A stretch of DNA of 64,000 nt from positions 40,472,012 through 40,536,011 of the forward strand of contig CM059971.1 of the NCBI GenBank assembly GCA_030490835.1. The letters are read 5' to 3'. Positions 1-11,826 of the stretch are shown here, piece by piece. The first letter of the stretch is position 1, and each line of letters starts with the position of its first letter. The position numbers and the translations under genes were made by a program. The notes under the pieces are model-generated. The model was not told where the DNA came from. It was given only the letters and a program-made list of their open reading frames with translations, and searched no databases. The DNA is from Annona cherimola. Its lineage: Eukaryota > Streptophyta > Magnoliopsida > Magnoliales > Annonaceae.

Positions 1-382
1 ACTTGGCCTGCGACTTGGGCAGCTTTGTTCCCCGAAATTCAACTCTGGACAGTTTTCCATATTTGAAGTCAATAGCGAGGTCGACTTCGTTTGCAACTTG
101 GCTTCTCAAGTCGCATGTGGAGTTGACTTGGGATGCGACTTCACCTGTACGTTGGTTTTGCCTTTGAGGTTCTTTCTCAAGTCGATAGTTAAGTCGACTT
201 TGGGATCGACTTCACTCTAAGTCGAAGTCCAAGTCGACTTGGGGATCGACTTGGCTACTTAAGTTCCTTAAAACAAGTGGCAAACTCATTAGTCCTTTAA
301 ATATACTCAAGTTAGTTATTGTTAATCATCAAAACTTAATCTTTGGTCAATTTTACTTTGTTTTGAAGTATTGTTTCCAACA
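1..382 (-). mobile_element. SIRE-type copia LTR, right end (copy D0)
   Basis: Seen: this stretch matches the U3 end of the D-family LTRs at 57348-58945 and 60342-62022. It shares the GTCGACTT-rich repeats (about three sites here), the 'ggcaaactcattag' block and the terminus ending TTTCCAACA at 382, which on the minus strand is the LTR start TGTTGGAAACA. The following bases catag (383-387) would be the right target-site duplication; the left copy is outside the window. The LTR interrupts the 5' LTR of Athila-like element A1. Whether it is solo or part of a full element cannot be told, because the copy continues past the left edge. Confidence 0.8.
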
Positions 383-781
383 CATAGCACTTAAACAAAG
401 TGTAATTAGCTTTATATAATGTTGGAAGACATATATAAAGAACTTGGGCTAGTAAATTCATATGCAATCCAATTAAAAAGAATAAGAGCAATATAGTTTA
501 GATTCAAGAATTCCGATATATCCATCTGACATCCCTAATTAAAAAACCCGTTCAAAGTACCCAGTAGTCACGAACTTTCACGCTAATTTCTCTTTGTAAT
601 CGTTAGCTTAGTTAAATCACAAAACCAGAATTTTCCATCCATAGAACGCAATTTAACTAATTAATAACTCGGTTAACAATTCCTCGTGGGAACGATACTC
701 TACTCACTCTTTATTACTTGACATGGCACGTATACTTGCGTAAATAGCGAGCATTTTAATTGGCTTATACGCAGCTCGTCA
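383..781 (+). repeat. A1 5' LTR, 3' remnant
   Basis: Last 399 bp of the LTR, matching 12822-13225 with a few substitutions and one 7-bp gap near 448. It ends at the family terminus GCAGCTCGTCA. The upstream part was displaced by the D0 insertion and lies outside the window. Confidence 0.85.
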
Positions 782-927
782 AGTTTGTAGCCAGTTATTT
801 TTAATTTTATTGTTTTCTTGTATAATTCTGTAGAATAGCTTATTTTCATTATTTATTTTAGCTTAGAATTTCTTTTTCTTTCTGCTAGTTCAATTTAATT
901 GGTTTTTGCAAAGTTATCTCATATTGC
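782..927 (+). other. A1 leader; no clear primer-binding site
   Basis: AT-rich untranslated stretch between the 5' LTR and gag. Athila-type elements normally have a TGGCGCC-type primer-binding site just after the LTR. Here the LTR is followed by agtttgtagccag and no such site is visible, so it appears deleted or mutated. Confidence 0.6.
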
Positions 928-2447
928 ATGCGCCGAGGCAGAGTTGGAAAGGAGATTGTCATCCCTTTTGATCCAAAACCTGAAAGAACCTATTTGAGAA
1001 GGCGTCGAAAGAGCAAGGAGGCCAGAAACCAACAACATATGATGGAGAGCATCGAGAACCAAGACGAGAATGCTCATGCAAACCAACAGGGAAACCAGAG
1101 GATCGAGATCCCGAATCATCCACCTCAAGATGATTTGGACCAGCCAATTTGGGATCTGATTGCGCTTGGCCAAAATGCTGTTCAGACTAGCATTGAACCT
1201 CCTCCGATTGACACCAACAATTTTGAAATCAAACCGGTGATTTTCCAAATGCTCCAGTCTATTGGGCAGTTCGGAGGTCTTGCATTTGAAGATCCGCACT
1301 GCCATCTGTGGAATTTCCTGCAGATCATGAACACTTTCAAGCAAAATGGAGTCTCCGACGAAGCAATGCAGCTTCGAACATTTCCATTTTCTCTGCGAGA
1401 TCAAGCTTTGGAATGGCTGGACTCTTTGCCACCGAACTCCGTCAACACATGGAATGACTTGGCTCAGAAATTTCTAAAAAAATACTTTCCGCCAGCCAAG
1501 CTAGCTAAGCTGAGAATGGATATAGTCTCATTCAAGCAGCATGGAGAGGAGACATTATCAGAGGCGTGGGATCGTTTCAAAGACCTGCTCCGAAAGTGCC
1601 CGCATCATGGAATTCAGTCATGGGTACAAATTCAGATTTTCTATAATGGTCTCTAGGATTCCACCCGCCACATGGTGGATTCTTCATCGAACGGATCACT
1701 GCTACGGAAAAGTTATGGGAATCATACACCCTGCTCGAAAACATGGCGGCCAACACTTATCAACTGCCATCTAACAAGAGCCGAGGTGGGGGTCTACTCC
1801 AACTGGACGATGTTTCATTGATAAAGGCCCACATCGATGCTTTATCTCACCAAATTCAGAACCTGTCCAGGCCAGCCAACGTCAGTGCATTAGGGATGTC
1901 AACACCACAGCAGTCGACTGCAGCAGACATTTGCACGTGGTGTGGCGAATTCGGCCATCCTAGTGATGAATGCGCCTCCAACCCGGAGTCCATTAATTAC
2001 GTGGGAAATTTCCAGAGAAATCCAGCTAATCAGTATGGAAACAACTACAACCCAGGCTGGAGAAATCATCCTAACTTCTCATGGAATAACCAGACGAGGC
2101 CAAATCAGCCGCCTGGATTCTCATAGCAACCGCCGCAGCAACAACCTGCAAGACCAATGCAGTTCACTCCACATCGTGAGAAGAAAAGAAATCGGATCTG
2201 GAAAATCTTTTCATGCAGTTTATGCAATCTCAGATCACGACGAACAGGAACCTAGAAGCTTAGATAGGCCAGCTGGCCTCAGCCCTGAACAACCGACCTC
2301 AAGGATCGCTGTCGAGCGACACTGAGCAAAACCCAAAAGGAAAAGGCAAAGAACAGGTCCAAGCGGTCACATTGTGTAGTGGAAAGCAGTTATCCGATCC
2401 AACTCCACCAGAATCGGTAATTGAACCCACTAATCCTCTGAGTCAAT
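928..2447 (+). pseudogene. gag: Athila-type gag (capsid and zinc knuckle), broken
   Basis: Gag forms the particle and packages RNA. The frame starts at ATG 928 with an Arg-rich N-terminus (MRRGRVGKEIV). The capsid domain follows at about residues 100-240, with NNFEIKPVIFQML, a FGGLAFEDPHCHLWNFL block and the ALEWLDSLPPNSVNTW motif. A TAG stop at 1654 and a frame change between 1657 and 1713 lead to a second frame. That frame holds WESYTLLENMAANTYQLP and a CCHC-like knuckle (CTWCGEFGHPSDEC) at about 1936-1974. A stop at 2124 and another frame change before about 2190 move it into the frame that continues into protease (SDLENLFMQFMQSQ). Further stops follow after NRNLEA and LSQ. Clearly non-functional; family assignment is strong from motif order. 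Confidence 0.85.
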
Positions 2448-2470
2448 AGTCGTAGGAGCCAGAAGCATCA

Positions 2471-3397
2471 ATGGCAACCCAGAACCAACAAGACGCTGAA
2501 ATTGCCACAAATCCAAGGCCGCCTCCTCCATTTCCTCAGCAATTTGAAAAGTCTAAAAAGGAGGGCCAGTTCAAGAAATTTCTTGAGGTACTGAAGCAGA
2601 TGCATATTAATATACCTCTCGTCGAAGTTCTAGAACAGATGCTGAGCTACGCCAAATTCATGAAAGACATGCTATCAAAGAAAAGGCGGTTAACAGAATT
2701 CGAGATCGTGGCGCTAATAGAGGAAACTAGTGCGAGGGTGCAGAGAAAACTACCTCCTAAACTCAAGGACCCAAGGAGTTTCACAATCCCGTGCACGATT
2801 GGCGACCAATACTTTGGGAGAGCATTACGCGACTTGGGAGCCAGTATTAATCTCATTCCCAAGTCCATTTTCAGAAAGTTGGGCCTCGGGGAAGCTCGAC
2901 CTACCATAGTGACGCTGCAGCTAGCGAATCGATCCATCACGTATCCAGACGGTATTATTGAGGATGTCCTTGTCAAGGTGGACAAATTCATCTTTTTGGC
3001 AGATTTTATTATCCTGGATTATGTATAAAATCGAGATGTGCCAATCATTCTGGGTCAACCCTTCCTAACGACGAGAAAAGCCATCATCGATGTACAGGCT
3101 GGAAAGCTGACCATGTGGGTTCAGAGAGAACACATTACTTTTAGCGTGTTCAAGGCAATGCAGTTACCAAACGATCTAGAAGAATGTCTAATGATCGACA
3201 TGGTGGACTCGGCAATACAAGCCGAATTCCGAATTTCAGCTTTCAAGGACATCCTAGAAGCATCGCTCGTTGGGGAAGGCAATGAATCTGATGAAGAGTT
3301 AGCAGAGATGATACACTATCTGCAGCAACCTCCGACATTCCCACGATACCCGCAGAAATTTGAATCACTGGAGCTCAAGCCGGAGTCTTTTAAATAG
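2471..3397 (+). pseudogene. pol: Athila-type aspartic protease region, broken
   Basis: Retroviral-type aspartic protease, which would cleave the polyprotein. Seen: a linker with ATNPRPPPPFPQQ, the FLEVLKQMHINIPLVEVLEQM block and PRSFTIPCTIGDQYF, then the active-site region RDLGASINLIP. DLGA, in place of DSGA or DTGA, is usual in Athila-type elements. The downstream IILGQPFLTTRKAIIDVQAG flap/linker block follows. An in-frame TAA at 3026-3028 splits the domain just after DFIILDYV, and a TAG at 3395-3397 precedes the RT linker. Both are in the same frame as gag's last segment and are probably derived from glutamine codons. Confidence 0.85.
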
Positions 3398-4975
3398 TTA
3401 AAACCATCAATTAAAGAGCCGCCTATCCTGGAGCTAAAACCTTTGCCAAAACACCTCAGATATGCCTTCCTGGGAGCAGAATCCTCACTCCCGATGATTA
3501 TTTCTGCAACACTTGATACTGTGAAGAAGAAAAACTGCTCAGAGTACTCAAAGATCATAAAAAGGCCATAGGATGGACCATAGCAGACATCAGAGGTATC
3601 AGCCATCCTTCTGCATGCACAAAATTCAAGTAGAAGATGATTCCAAGCCCTCTATCAAAGCGCAGAGAAGACTAAACCCAATTATGAAAGAAGTGGTTAA
3701 AAAGGAAATCATCAAATGGTTAGATGCAGGCATGATATACCCGATCTCCGATAGTTCTTGGGTCAGCTCGGTGCAGTGCGTCCCAAAGAAAGGTGGCATG
3801 ACGGTCGTCTCCAACGAAAACAATGAGCTAATCCCGGCCAAAACAGTTACTGGTTGGAGAGTTTGCATGGACTATCGCAAGCTGAATAAATTTACCTAAA
3901 AGAATCATTTTCCACTCCCATTCATTGATCAGATGCTGGACAGGTTAGTAGGACGCGAATTCTACTACTTTCTGGATGGCTATTCAGGTTATCACCATAT
4001 TATGATAGAACCGGAAGACCAAGAAAAGAGCACGTTCACATGTCCCTATGGCACATTCGCGTTCAGGCGAATGTCGTTTGGTCTATGCAATGTTCCAGGC
4101 ACATTTCAGCGATGTATGATGGCCATTTTCACGGACATGTGGAAGATTTTCTAGAAGTATTCATGGACGATTTCTCGGTGTTCGGAAACTCCTATGACAA
4201 ATGCTTAACCAACTTATCAAAGATGCTCCAGCGGTGTGAGGATACGAACTTGGTTCTTAACTGGAAAAAGTGTCATTTTATGGTGCAAGAGGGCATCGTA
4301 CTTGGTCACAGGGTCTCTAAACAGGGAATCAAAGTGGACAAGGCTAAAATCGAGACGATCGAGAAACTACCTCCACCCACCATAGTCAAGGGCATTCGTA
4401 GTTTTCTAGGACATGCAGGATTTTATAGACGATTCATAAAAGACTTCTCAAAGACAGCTAAGCCATTATGTTCGTTGCTCGAAAAAGATACACCATTCGA
4501 ATTCACCAGCGAATGCGTGGAAGCATTCTAGGAGCTGAAAAAGAAATTGATATCTGCACCAATCATTATCTCTCCAGAATGGAATCTCCCATTCGAATTA
4601 ATGTGCGATGCAAGTGACTATGCAGTAGGAGCAGTATTGGGACAGCGAAAAAATAAGGTCTTCCATTCCATCTACTACGCTAGCAAAACCCTGAACCAGG
4701 CATAAATGAATTACACTACAACCGAAAAGGAATTACTAGAAATAGTATTTGCATTCGACAAATTCGGAGCATATCTGGTGGGCACTAAGGTGATCGTTTA
4801 CACAGACCATTCAACCATTAAATATCTGATCGAGAAAAAAGATGCAAAACCACGCTTGATCTGATGGGTCTTACTACTACAGGAATTCGATCTTGAAATC
4901 AAAGATCGCAAGGGCACTGAAAATCAGGTCGCTGACCATCTATCCCGCCTTGAAGGACCCCAGTTAGCTCATGAT
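3398..4975 (+). pseudogene. pol: Athila-type reverse transcriptase and RNase H, broken
   Basis: RT copies element RNA into DNA and RNase H removes the template. Seen in order: IGWTIADIRGIS, the RT palm with WVSSVQCVPKKGG and VCMDYRKLN, TAA at about 3896, then FYYFLDGYSGYHHI and TCPYGTFAFRRMSFGLCN. A one-base loss near 4140 shifts the frame just before the catalytic VFMDDFSVFG. The thumb follows (FLGHAGFYRRFIKDF), with TAG at 4529. RNase H has FELMCDASDYAVGAVLGQ, TAA near 4705 before [25 protein letters not shown] near 4861 and [12 protein letters not shown]. Frame changes occur near 3525 and 4140. Several stops are single C-to-T or G-to-A changes from the expected codons. Confidence 0.87.
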
Positions 4976-7900
4976 ACAAAGCAAATTCGAAAAGTGTTTC
5001 CAGATGAGCAGCTATTCTCTCTCTCCCCAAGCAACCCACCATAGTATACAGACTTCGTCAATTACATCATTAGTAGAATGTTGTCTCCGGGGTTAAATTC
5101 ACACCAAAAGAAGAAATTTCTCCATGATGTTAAATTCTATTTCTGGGATGATCCATATCTGTTTAAACAATGCCCAGATCAGTTGTATCGGAGATATATT
5201 CCAGTGTGTGAACAGGAAGCACTACTACAAAGCTGCTATTCATCTCCGTATGGGGGCCACTTTCAAGGAGACAAAACTGTAGCGAAAATACTGCAATCGG
5301 GATTCTACTGGCCATCTTTATTTAAAGACGCCCATTTTTATGTCAAAAGATGCGATCAATGCCAACGGACAGGTAACATTTCCAAAAGACATGAGATGTC
5401 TCTCACTAATATTATTGAAGTAGAAATATTTGATGTCTGGGGTATCGACTTCATGGGCCCATTTATTCCCTCCTTTGGAAACCAATACATCCTGGTTGCT
5501 ATTGATTATATTTCCAAATGGGTAGAGGCAATTCCAACACAAGCAGGCGATGCTAAAACAGTTTTTAAATTCATCAAGAAGAACATATTTACTCATTTTG
5601 GCATGCCAAGGGTGATCATTAGTTATGGAGGGTCCCATTTCTGCAACCGGCAGTTCATGGCAATTCTACATAAATACAGCATACGCCATAGAGTGACGAC
5701 AGTGTGTCATCCGCAAGCTAACGGACAGGTCGAGTCAGCCAACAAAGAATTGAAGCAAATTCTAGAAAAAACCATCGGGTCTTCTCGCAAAGACTGGTCC
5801 GTCAAACTGGACGATGCACTATGGGCATATTGAACTGCCTATAAAACTCAGTTTGGAATGTCTCCATATCAACTGATTTATGGAAAAGCCTGTCATCTAC
5901 CACTTGTGGCGCCCCGAACCGAGGCGTCCACTGGCCTTACTCCGGGATCTTGTTGATTGGTAAGTGTGAATCAGGATTGTTGCCCTAATCACGCGGCGGG
6001 TACTTAATTCGATCTCGTCAAAAAAAAAATTTTCTTTTTCTTTCATCACATAAAGACACATACTTATCATCAAATCTCAATTATCATTGATAACATTCAT
6101 ACTTGTTTTTGTATAATACAGGTTATTTTAACCTGAACATTTTATACATACATAATTTGAAAACTCCTTATCATATATTCATGTCATACCATATATGGAT
6201 CAGCATATCATAAAATTTTCTTCATACCTTCTTTTTCCTTTTCTTCTTGGCCTGTGCTGTACCTGTCTATGATTTGAAAAGCAAAACGTGAGTCGAAACT
6301 CAGTAAGCAAGCATTTTTTTTTCATTTAAATGCATTTCTCCCATTCAATAGTAGACACTTATCAAGTGATCTACTATCAACCAGTGGAAACCTTTTCATA
6401 AAACCTTGCGTAAAACATATGCTTGCAAACTTAACATGTAAACCTCTTTTTCACGAACATAAAACATTTTCCATAAAACTTTCTTTCTCCAAGGACATTC
6501 TCATGTCCTTAAAACATTTTTCATAAAACCTTTTTAAAACAAGCATATGCATCATGCATAACGTTTCTGTCCGTCTGGTAGGTGACACTTACCAAGTGAT
6601 CACCCTTTCCTCCTTAGGAGAGAAACCATCTCTATTGATAACTCGCGAGCTAAGCAGTTATCCGTGTTCATCTCCCATTTCAGGGAGGGCACCGCCGGCA
6701 TTTCGCCTTTTGAAGCGACTTGGCCTATGTAGAGGGGGCCCATCTTGCAACCGCGTCCGGTCTGCATATCCTCTACAATAAACCTAGTACATAGCTCATG
6801 TGCACATTCTTCACGTTCATATGCTAGCATGCTTTTTATAAAACCCCACAGACCTTAGTCTGTGTCTTTTTTCCTTTTCAAAATCTGATGCTAGCATAAC
6901 CTTTCAAAATAGTACAGACCTTGGCCTGTATTTCTATCTCTAACTTGATAACTCGGCATAGCCCAAGTTAACAAGTTAATAAAAATATTTTGTAAGGATG
7001 ACCAACCTTAAATAATTTTAAAAACATTTAAATGGCACATTCTTAAGACATTTGAAATATTTGAGAAATAATAAATTTGAAACATTCCTAAAAAATGTTT
7101 ATAAATCATTTTTGATCGGTAAAACAATTTTGAAAAATATTTTAATATTTGGAAACCAAAGACTTTGGAAACATTTTTCTTCTCGTTTCTAGATTTTTTA
7201 TGAACAAAGGATATACTAATGCATAATTCATTTTTTATATATATATATCATATTCTTTGTCCACATAACACTTAAGTTTGCTCTATACGAAGATACGCTT
7301 GTATGATCCTTTGATCATTTAAAAGAAATCTTCATTTAAATCGGTTATTGGTTGGCCTTCCTTAAATCCGTTTCAAAACATTTTAATAAATCATTTTAAA
7401 TTCATTCGATAAAACAAAATACTATTTTGGAAATCAAAACTTTTCCTTTTCCATTATAATGCAACCATTTCCATCTTTCTCTTCATTTATAAGGATTTGC
7501 TTATGATAAAGCAATTCCCACATACTTCAACATTTCTTCTTACTTCCATATGAATTTGCTTATAATAAAGCAAATTTGACATATTCCATAGTTGCACTAT
7601 ATAAAAATCATTTTCAAAAGTTTGCTTGCTTACCTTTGTTTTGCTTTAATCTGACTCTTTTATCCTTTCCTTTCCTTTTCCTATACAAGTGAAAAGGATA
7701 TACATATCTTATCATACATGAGTCATATTCATTTATAACCTTATTTTTCTTTATAATTTCTTATAAAGGTTAACCCTAAAAATACTTGATCATTATTTCC
7801 TTTCCTAATTCCATCCATATATCCTCATAAAATAAAAATAATTCTCAATTTTTCCCAAAATCACGCTGTTTACTGTTCATAATTACTGTAGCAGATTATT

Positions 7901-8573
7901 GTTCATAATCACTGTAGCAAAATCACTGTTCATCCGACGTTATTGTTCACAGAAACGTGGTTACTGTTCATGGGTTCCAAAAATTGATATTTTTTTAAAA
8001 AATAAAAAATACCATGACATACCTTATGCCTAGTATATCATTGGACATTTCATATATTTTGAATTTATCATCATTTACTTGGCCAAAAAAATCATTTTCT
8101 CCATATACTAAAAATCATCATAAATTCACTTAAGCATAATCCTTAATTCCAAAAATCATGAAATTAATATATCATTATTCCAACATCATATTTATCATAA
8201 TCATACATCCCAAATCATCATTTATCAATTTTGGATCATTATTTTCACATATCATATGCCATCTTCCCAAATACCCTATCTTCGCTCCAAATTTTTGATG
8301 TTTTGGCATAATTCCATTTAAACAATATATCTATACTTATTTTCTCATGCTTGGGCATTATCTAAGCATAGTTTTACCCTACTTAACATCCAAAACAAGT
8401 TTAGGAAGAATCCCCTTACCTGAAGTAGAAAAACTCCCCTTCTACTTGGCCCTTCTCTCTCAAATCTTCTCTCCTTCTTTCTTTCAAGGACAAAACGTGT
8501 TTTGGATGGCTTGGGAACTTGGAATGGCTCAAGTGGAGCTGGGATTGTGCCTTTGGACGTTCACCCCATGCCC

Positions 8574-8583
8574 CTATTTATAC
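8574..8583 (-). promoter_or_regulatory. TATA box of B1 LTR
   Basis: Minus strand reads agtataaata. Its position matches the TATAAATA boxes in the other B LTRs (33134, 39223, 42886 and the minus-strand box near 53438). U3 lies to the right and R/U5 to the left. Confidence 0.6.
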
Positions 8584-9221
8584 TTTTTTGATTTTTCATT
8601 AAATTGTAATTTACCCCCTTGCTTGAGGTGTAAATTTGCAAATGTGTTTTTTTCTAATTTCCAAAAGGTACCTTGAGCCAAGAGCAGCCACCCGAGGCCT
8701 GCTACAGCAGCCCTATTGCAGACCTATTTTTATCCTATTTTTTAATTTTAAAATTAATTATTTTTAAGCAACTTAATCTCAACCCTTGATTAATGATAAA
8801 ATTGATTTGTGACCATTGGATCATGACCCCAAAAGTCAGAAAACCCCTTGCACGTCCCTGCCATGCTGCATTTGCATTTAATTTTATTTTTTTAATTATT
8901 TATTTTATTAAAAAGTCAAAGTATATTTAATAAAAAGTTAAGTTACTTTTTCAACATCTATTTGACACTTCATCTTGGCCATTAATTTGTGAGTTTCATC
9001 GCATCTTATACCATCCATCATGTTCATCATGTATTTTTAACCATCCATAAAAAATTTCATCTAATTCCGACACCCGGATTGCAATTTATGAATTTTTTTC
9101 TATTTTTCCACAAAAATCCAAATTTGGATTAGAATATCCAAAAGAATTGCTATTTTGTCTTGTAGTGATTAATTCTCCTTTTGACTTTTTGTGATTAGGT
9201 TAATCAAGTGATTAACTCTTA

Positions 9222-9502
9222 GGGGGTGTTTGGCAATGACAAAAACTTTTCACCTAAAACTTTTCAATCTAAAACTTGTCATTCTCTACAACTTTTCTAT
9301 TTTTTAATTATTTTTTTACATCTTCCAACACAAACCACCCTACTTTTCAATCATTTCTACACAATTACCTATACAACTAACCTATCTATTTTAACTTTAT
9401 CCTCTTTACTCCTCATCATTACCCCTATCATATCACATCATTTGACAACTTTTATTCTTCAAAACTTTTCACCAAAAGTTTTATTCATTCCCAAACACAC
9501 CC
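9222..9502. mobile_element. Tourist-like MITE (PIF/Harbinger type)
   Basis: A 281-bp AT-rich insert with imperfect terminal inverted repeats: left GGGGGTGTTTGGCAATGA, right ending ATTCCCAAACACACCC. It is flanked by the trinucleotide TTA on both sides (9219-9221 and 9503-9505). Termini and a TTA duplication are the signature of Tourist/PIF-Harbinger MITEs. Other B LTR copies lack it at this point (for example near 54090), giving an empty site. It is non-autonomous, with no transposase frame. Confidence 0.85.
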
Positions 9503-11449
9503 TTAATCTCATATCTTAATCCACAATTACTATGCACGTTTACTATTCACGTGCACTATTCACGTGCGTCACATTCTTAATTGCATTATTTTAACCTCTA
9601 GTACACATTTGTAAAATATAACATATTTCATAAATTTTATTTATCATAAAATCAGTACAAGGATCTAGGGTTTACAACCCTAGGTTTACATGTGCTATTC
9701 TAGGATTGCAGGTTTCACACCACTGGAGCTAGAACACAATGCATATTGGGCAATAAAAAACATAAACCTGGATATGCAACAAGCATGGGAACACCGATTA
9801 CTGCAACTCAATGAGTTGGACGTATTTCGGATGCAAGCCTATGAAAATGCCAAGATCTAAAAAGAAAAAGTGAAGAAATGGCATGATAAAAATATTATAA
9901 CACGAAGTTTCAAGCCAGGTCAGAAAGTTTTGCTTTTCAATTCAAGATTGAAGCTAATTCTGGGAAAATTCAAATCTCGATGGTCAGGTCCATTCGTGGT
10001 GATAAAGGCGACTGAGCATGGAGCGGTGGAAATATGTAACGAGGCATCCGGCAATAGTTTTGTCGTGAATGGGCAACGTCTTAAGCATTATATGGGAGAT
10101 GATGTTCAGCATTGCAAGGAGGTGGTGGAACTGAAAGAAAATTGAACAGTGAGAACGTCCAGCAGAGGACGATAAACTCAGCGCTGGATGGGAGGCAACC
10201 CATCAATCATTTTCTGTTTGATTTTTTGTTGTTGTTTTTGCTTTTGTAGGAAAATTAATTGGACCTTCCCACCGACGCCGCCAGAGGTCTGAGCTTGCTT
10301 TGGCCAGTCATCACAGCCCCAGCCCGACGACGAGGCTGATGAGGACGACGAGGATGCGACAGAGTCCGATTCTTGAGGGAGTCCCGGTCCTTTCTTTTTA
10401 TTTTTCTTTTCTTTCATTTTTACTTTTCATTGTATTTTCATTTTTAGTTCATTTTAGGGTCATGCATTGAGGACAATGCATCTCTTAAGTTTGGGGGGTG
10501 TATAATTCTCAACCATAGGTTAGTTTTGCATTTTAATGCTTTAGTTTATGTTGCATGCATTTCAATTTCAGCTAATGAAAGTTGTCTTTGTTTCAATTCA
10601 TCTGATTGTGAAAATGTGCAAGGCTGTGATTAATTCTGATTTGAAATTGAATTCATGAAAGAATGGGCAATTTAGATTGAAACCAAGTATAAAGCAGGTT
10701 GAAATTAATATGTGAAAGAATTAAAAGGAATTTCAGAATACATTGTTCTAATTCAATAACAGGCGTATCTTTTAGACCGAGATGATGAAAACTGAACTAA
10801 ATATGTGGTGACCAAATACTTCAACGAGTTCATAATTGGTATTATTTCACAGGAATTACTCAAACATGTTCAGCACCCCTAATAAAGCATTAGAAAAAGA
10901 TAAAAAGGGGGTGGTTGACCTAAGCTGAGTAACCGGGACTTGGCATCGACAAATGGTAAGGTTTGCGTAAAAAAGCAAAGGAAAATCACAGTAACAACGC
11001 TTTGAAAAAAATGAAAATTCTCCCTAGATACCCTGAAATATGGTGAGGGGAGCCAAAAAAAAATAGATCTCCAGATATCCTGAAATATGGTGAGGAGAAT
11101 TTTTTGCAATAAGTTTGGGGGGAAAAAGAATGTGCAGTTGTTAGAGATTGAATTCAGTGACTTGATACCATTTGTTGTAACCAGTGTATTTAGTTTAATC
11201 CTTGGTTTGCTTGAGTTCATTGATTTCCTAACCAGTTTTCTAATCGAATGAAAGATTGACGTGTTGAAATATGACTTTGCACTACGAAATTTTAGCATCT
11301 ACATGTAACTTGGTTTGGAAAGGAAAATTTATGCCTTGTTAGTATAATGAAGGATTTTTCAGGTTGAATTAATCATGACCTTGTGAAATGGCTAAGTGGA
11401 TTGATCAATGCATAACCGGAAGCAAAAGGAGTTGATTTTTGTTTTTCTG

Positions 11450-11506
11450 CATACATACATTCATTCATTCATACGTTCATTCATTCATTCATTCATTCAT
11501 TCATTC
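11450..11506. repeat. (ATTC)n microsatellite
   Basis: A run of catt/cata tetranucleotides with two interruptions (atac, atacg), within the A1 3' non-coding region. Confidence 0.9.
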
Positions 11507-11540
11507 TGTTTGCATGTGTTGCTCAAGGACTAGCAACATT

Positions 11541-11554
11541 TAAGTTTGGAGGTG
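11541..11554 (+). other. A1 polypurine tract
   Basis: Sequence taagtttggaggtg directly abuts the LTR start TGATAACTCG at 11555, as expected for the plus-strand primer of reverse transcription. Confidence 0.75.
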
Positions 11555-11826
11555 TGATAACTCGTATTTTTACGAGTTATCATGGCCCATTTTAGACTTA
11601 ATTTGTGTGTTAGTTCGAGAGATTAGGCATAGTTTGCACTCATTTAGCTTAATTTTCACTCGCTTTGCATTTTAGGAGCATTAATTAGTTTTTAGGCAAT
11701 TTTAGCATTATTTAGGCATTTTTAGTTTATTTATTTAGTTTTTCCATCTTTTGCAGGAAGGATGGGACGTACGACGGTAGAGTGGATGAGTTGAATGCCA
11801 GCTGAGGCATCCAAAGGCAGATGAAT

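Larger units (their letters stand above)
5905..9719 (-). mobile_element. Solo LTR of family B (copy B1)
   Basis: Plus strand reads TGTGGCGCCCCGAACC... to ...GGTTTCACA, flanked by perfect 5-bp duplications ccact at 5900-5904 and 9720-9724. That is one complete LTR in reverse orientation with no internal region, about 3.5 kb after removing the 281-bp MITE. It belongs to the B subfamily whose start carries a 'ccttgtactgatttt' block, also seen at 34977. It has a minus-strand TATA box near 8574-8583 and carries the short TGAACAGT-type repeats. No protein-coding signal; reading frames in it are short and without family motifs. Confidence 0.9.
4976..10145 (+). pseudogene. pol: Athila-type integrase, split by a solo LTR
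   Basis: Integrase inserts element cDNA. The N-terminal zinc domain (about 5215-5380) has GGHFQGDKTVAKILQSGFYWP and CDQCQRTGN. The first zinc-binding His appears replaced by Tyr (SCYSSPYGGH). In the core, the first catalytic Asp is present in GIDFMGPF and the Glu in NGQVESANKEL. The second Asp is replaced by Tyr (IISYGGSHF, near 5620). TAG near 5042 and TGA near 5831 are nonsense changes. After YGKACHLP the gene is interrupted by B1 (5905-9719, target duplication ccact). It resumes in the same frame once the insert is discounted (LELEHNAYWAIK), with a TAA near 9858. The C-terminal domain RSFKPGQKVLLFNSRLKL...GKFKSRWSGPF ends at TGA 10143-10145. Confidence 0.87.
10146..11554 (+). other. A1 3' non-coding region
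   Basis: About 1.4 kb between pol and the 3' LTR. It begins with the Athila/Tat-type motif 'gcgctggatgggaggcaacc' at 10181-10200. It holds three purine tracts of type AAGTTTGG(G)n (10487-10500, 11111-11127, 11543-11554). It also has a 26-bp direct repeat centred on 'ccctgaaatatggtgagg' (about 11032 and 11075) and an ATTC microsatellite. No envelope-like frame is discernible, although many Athila elements carry one here. Confidence 0.7.
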
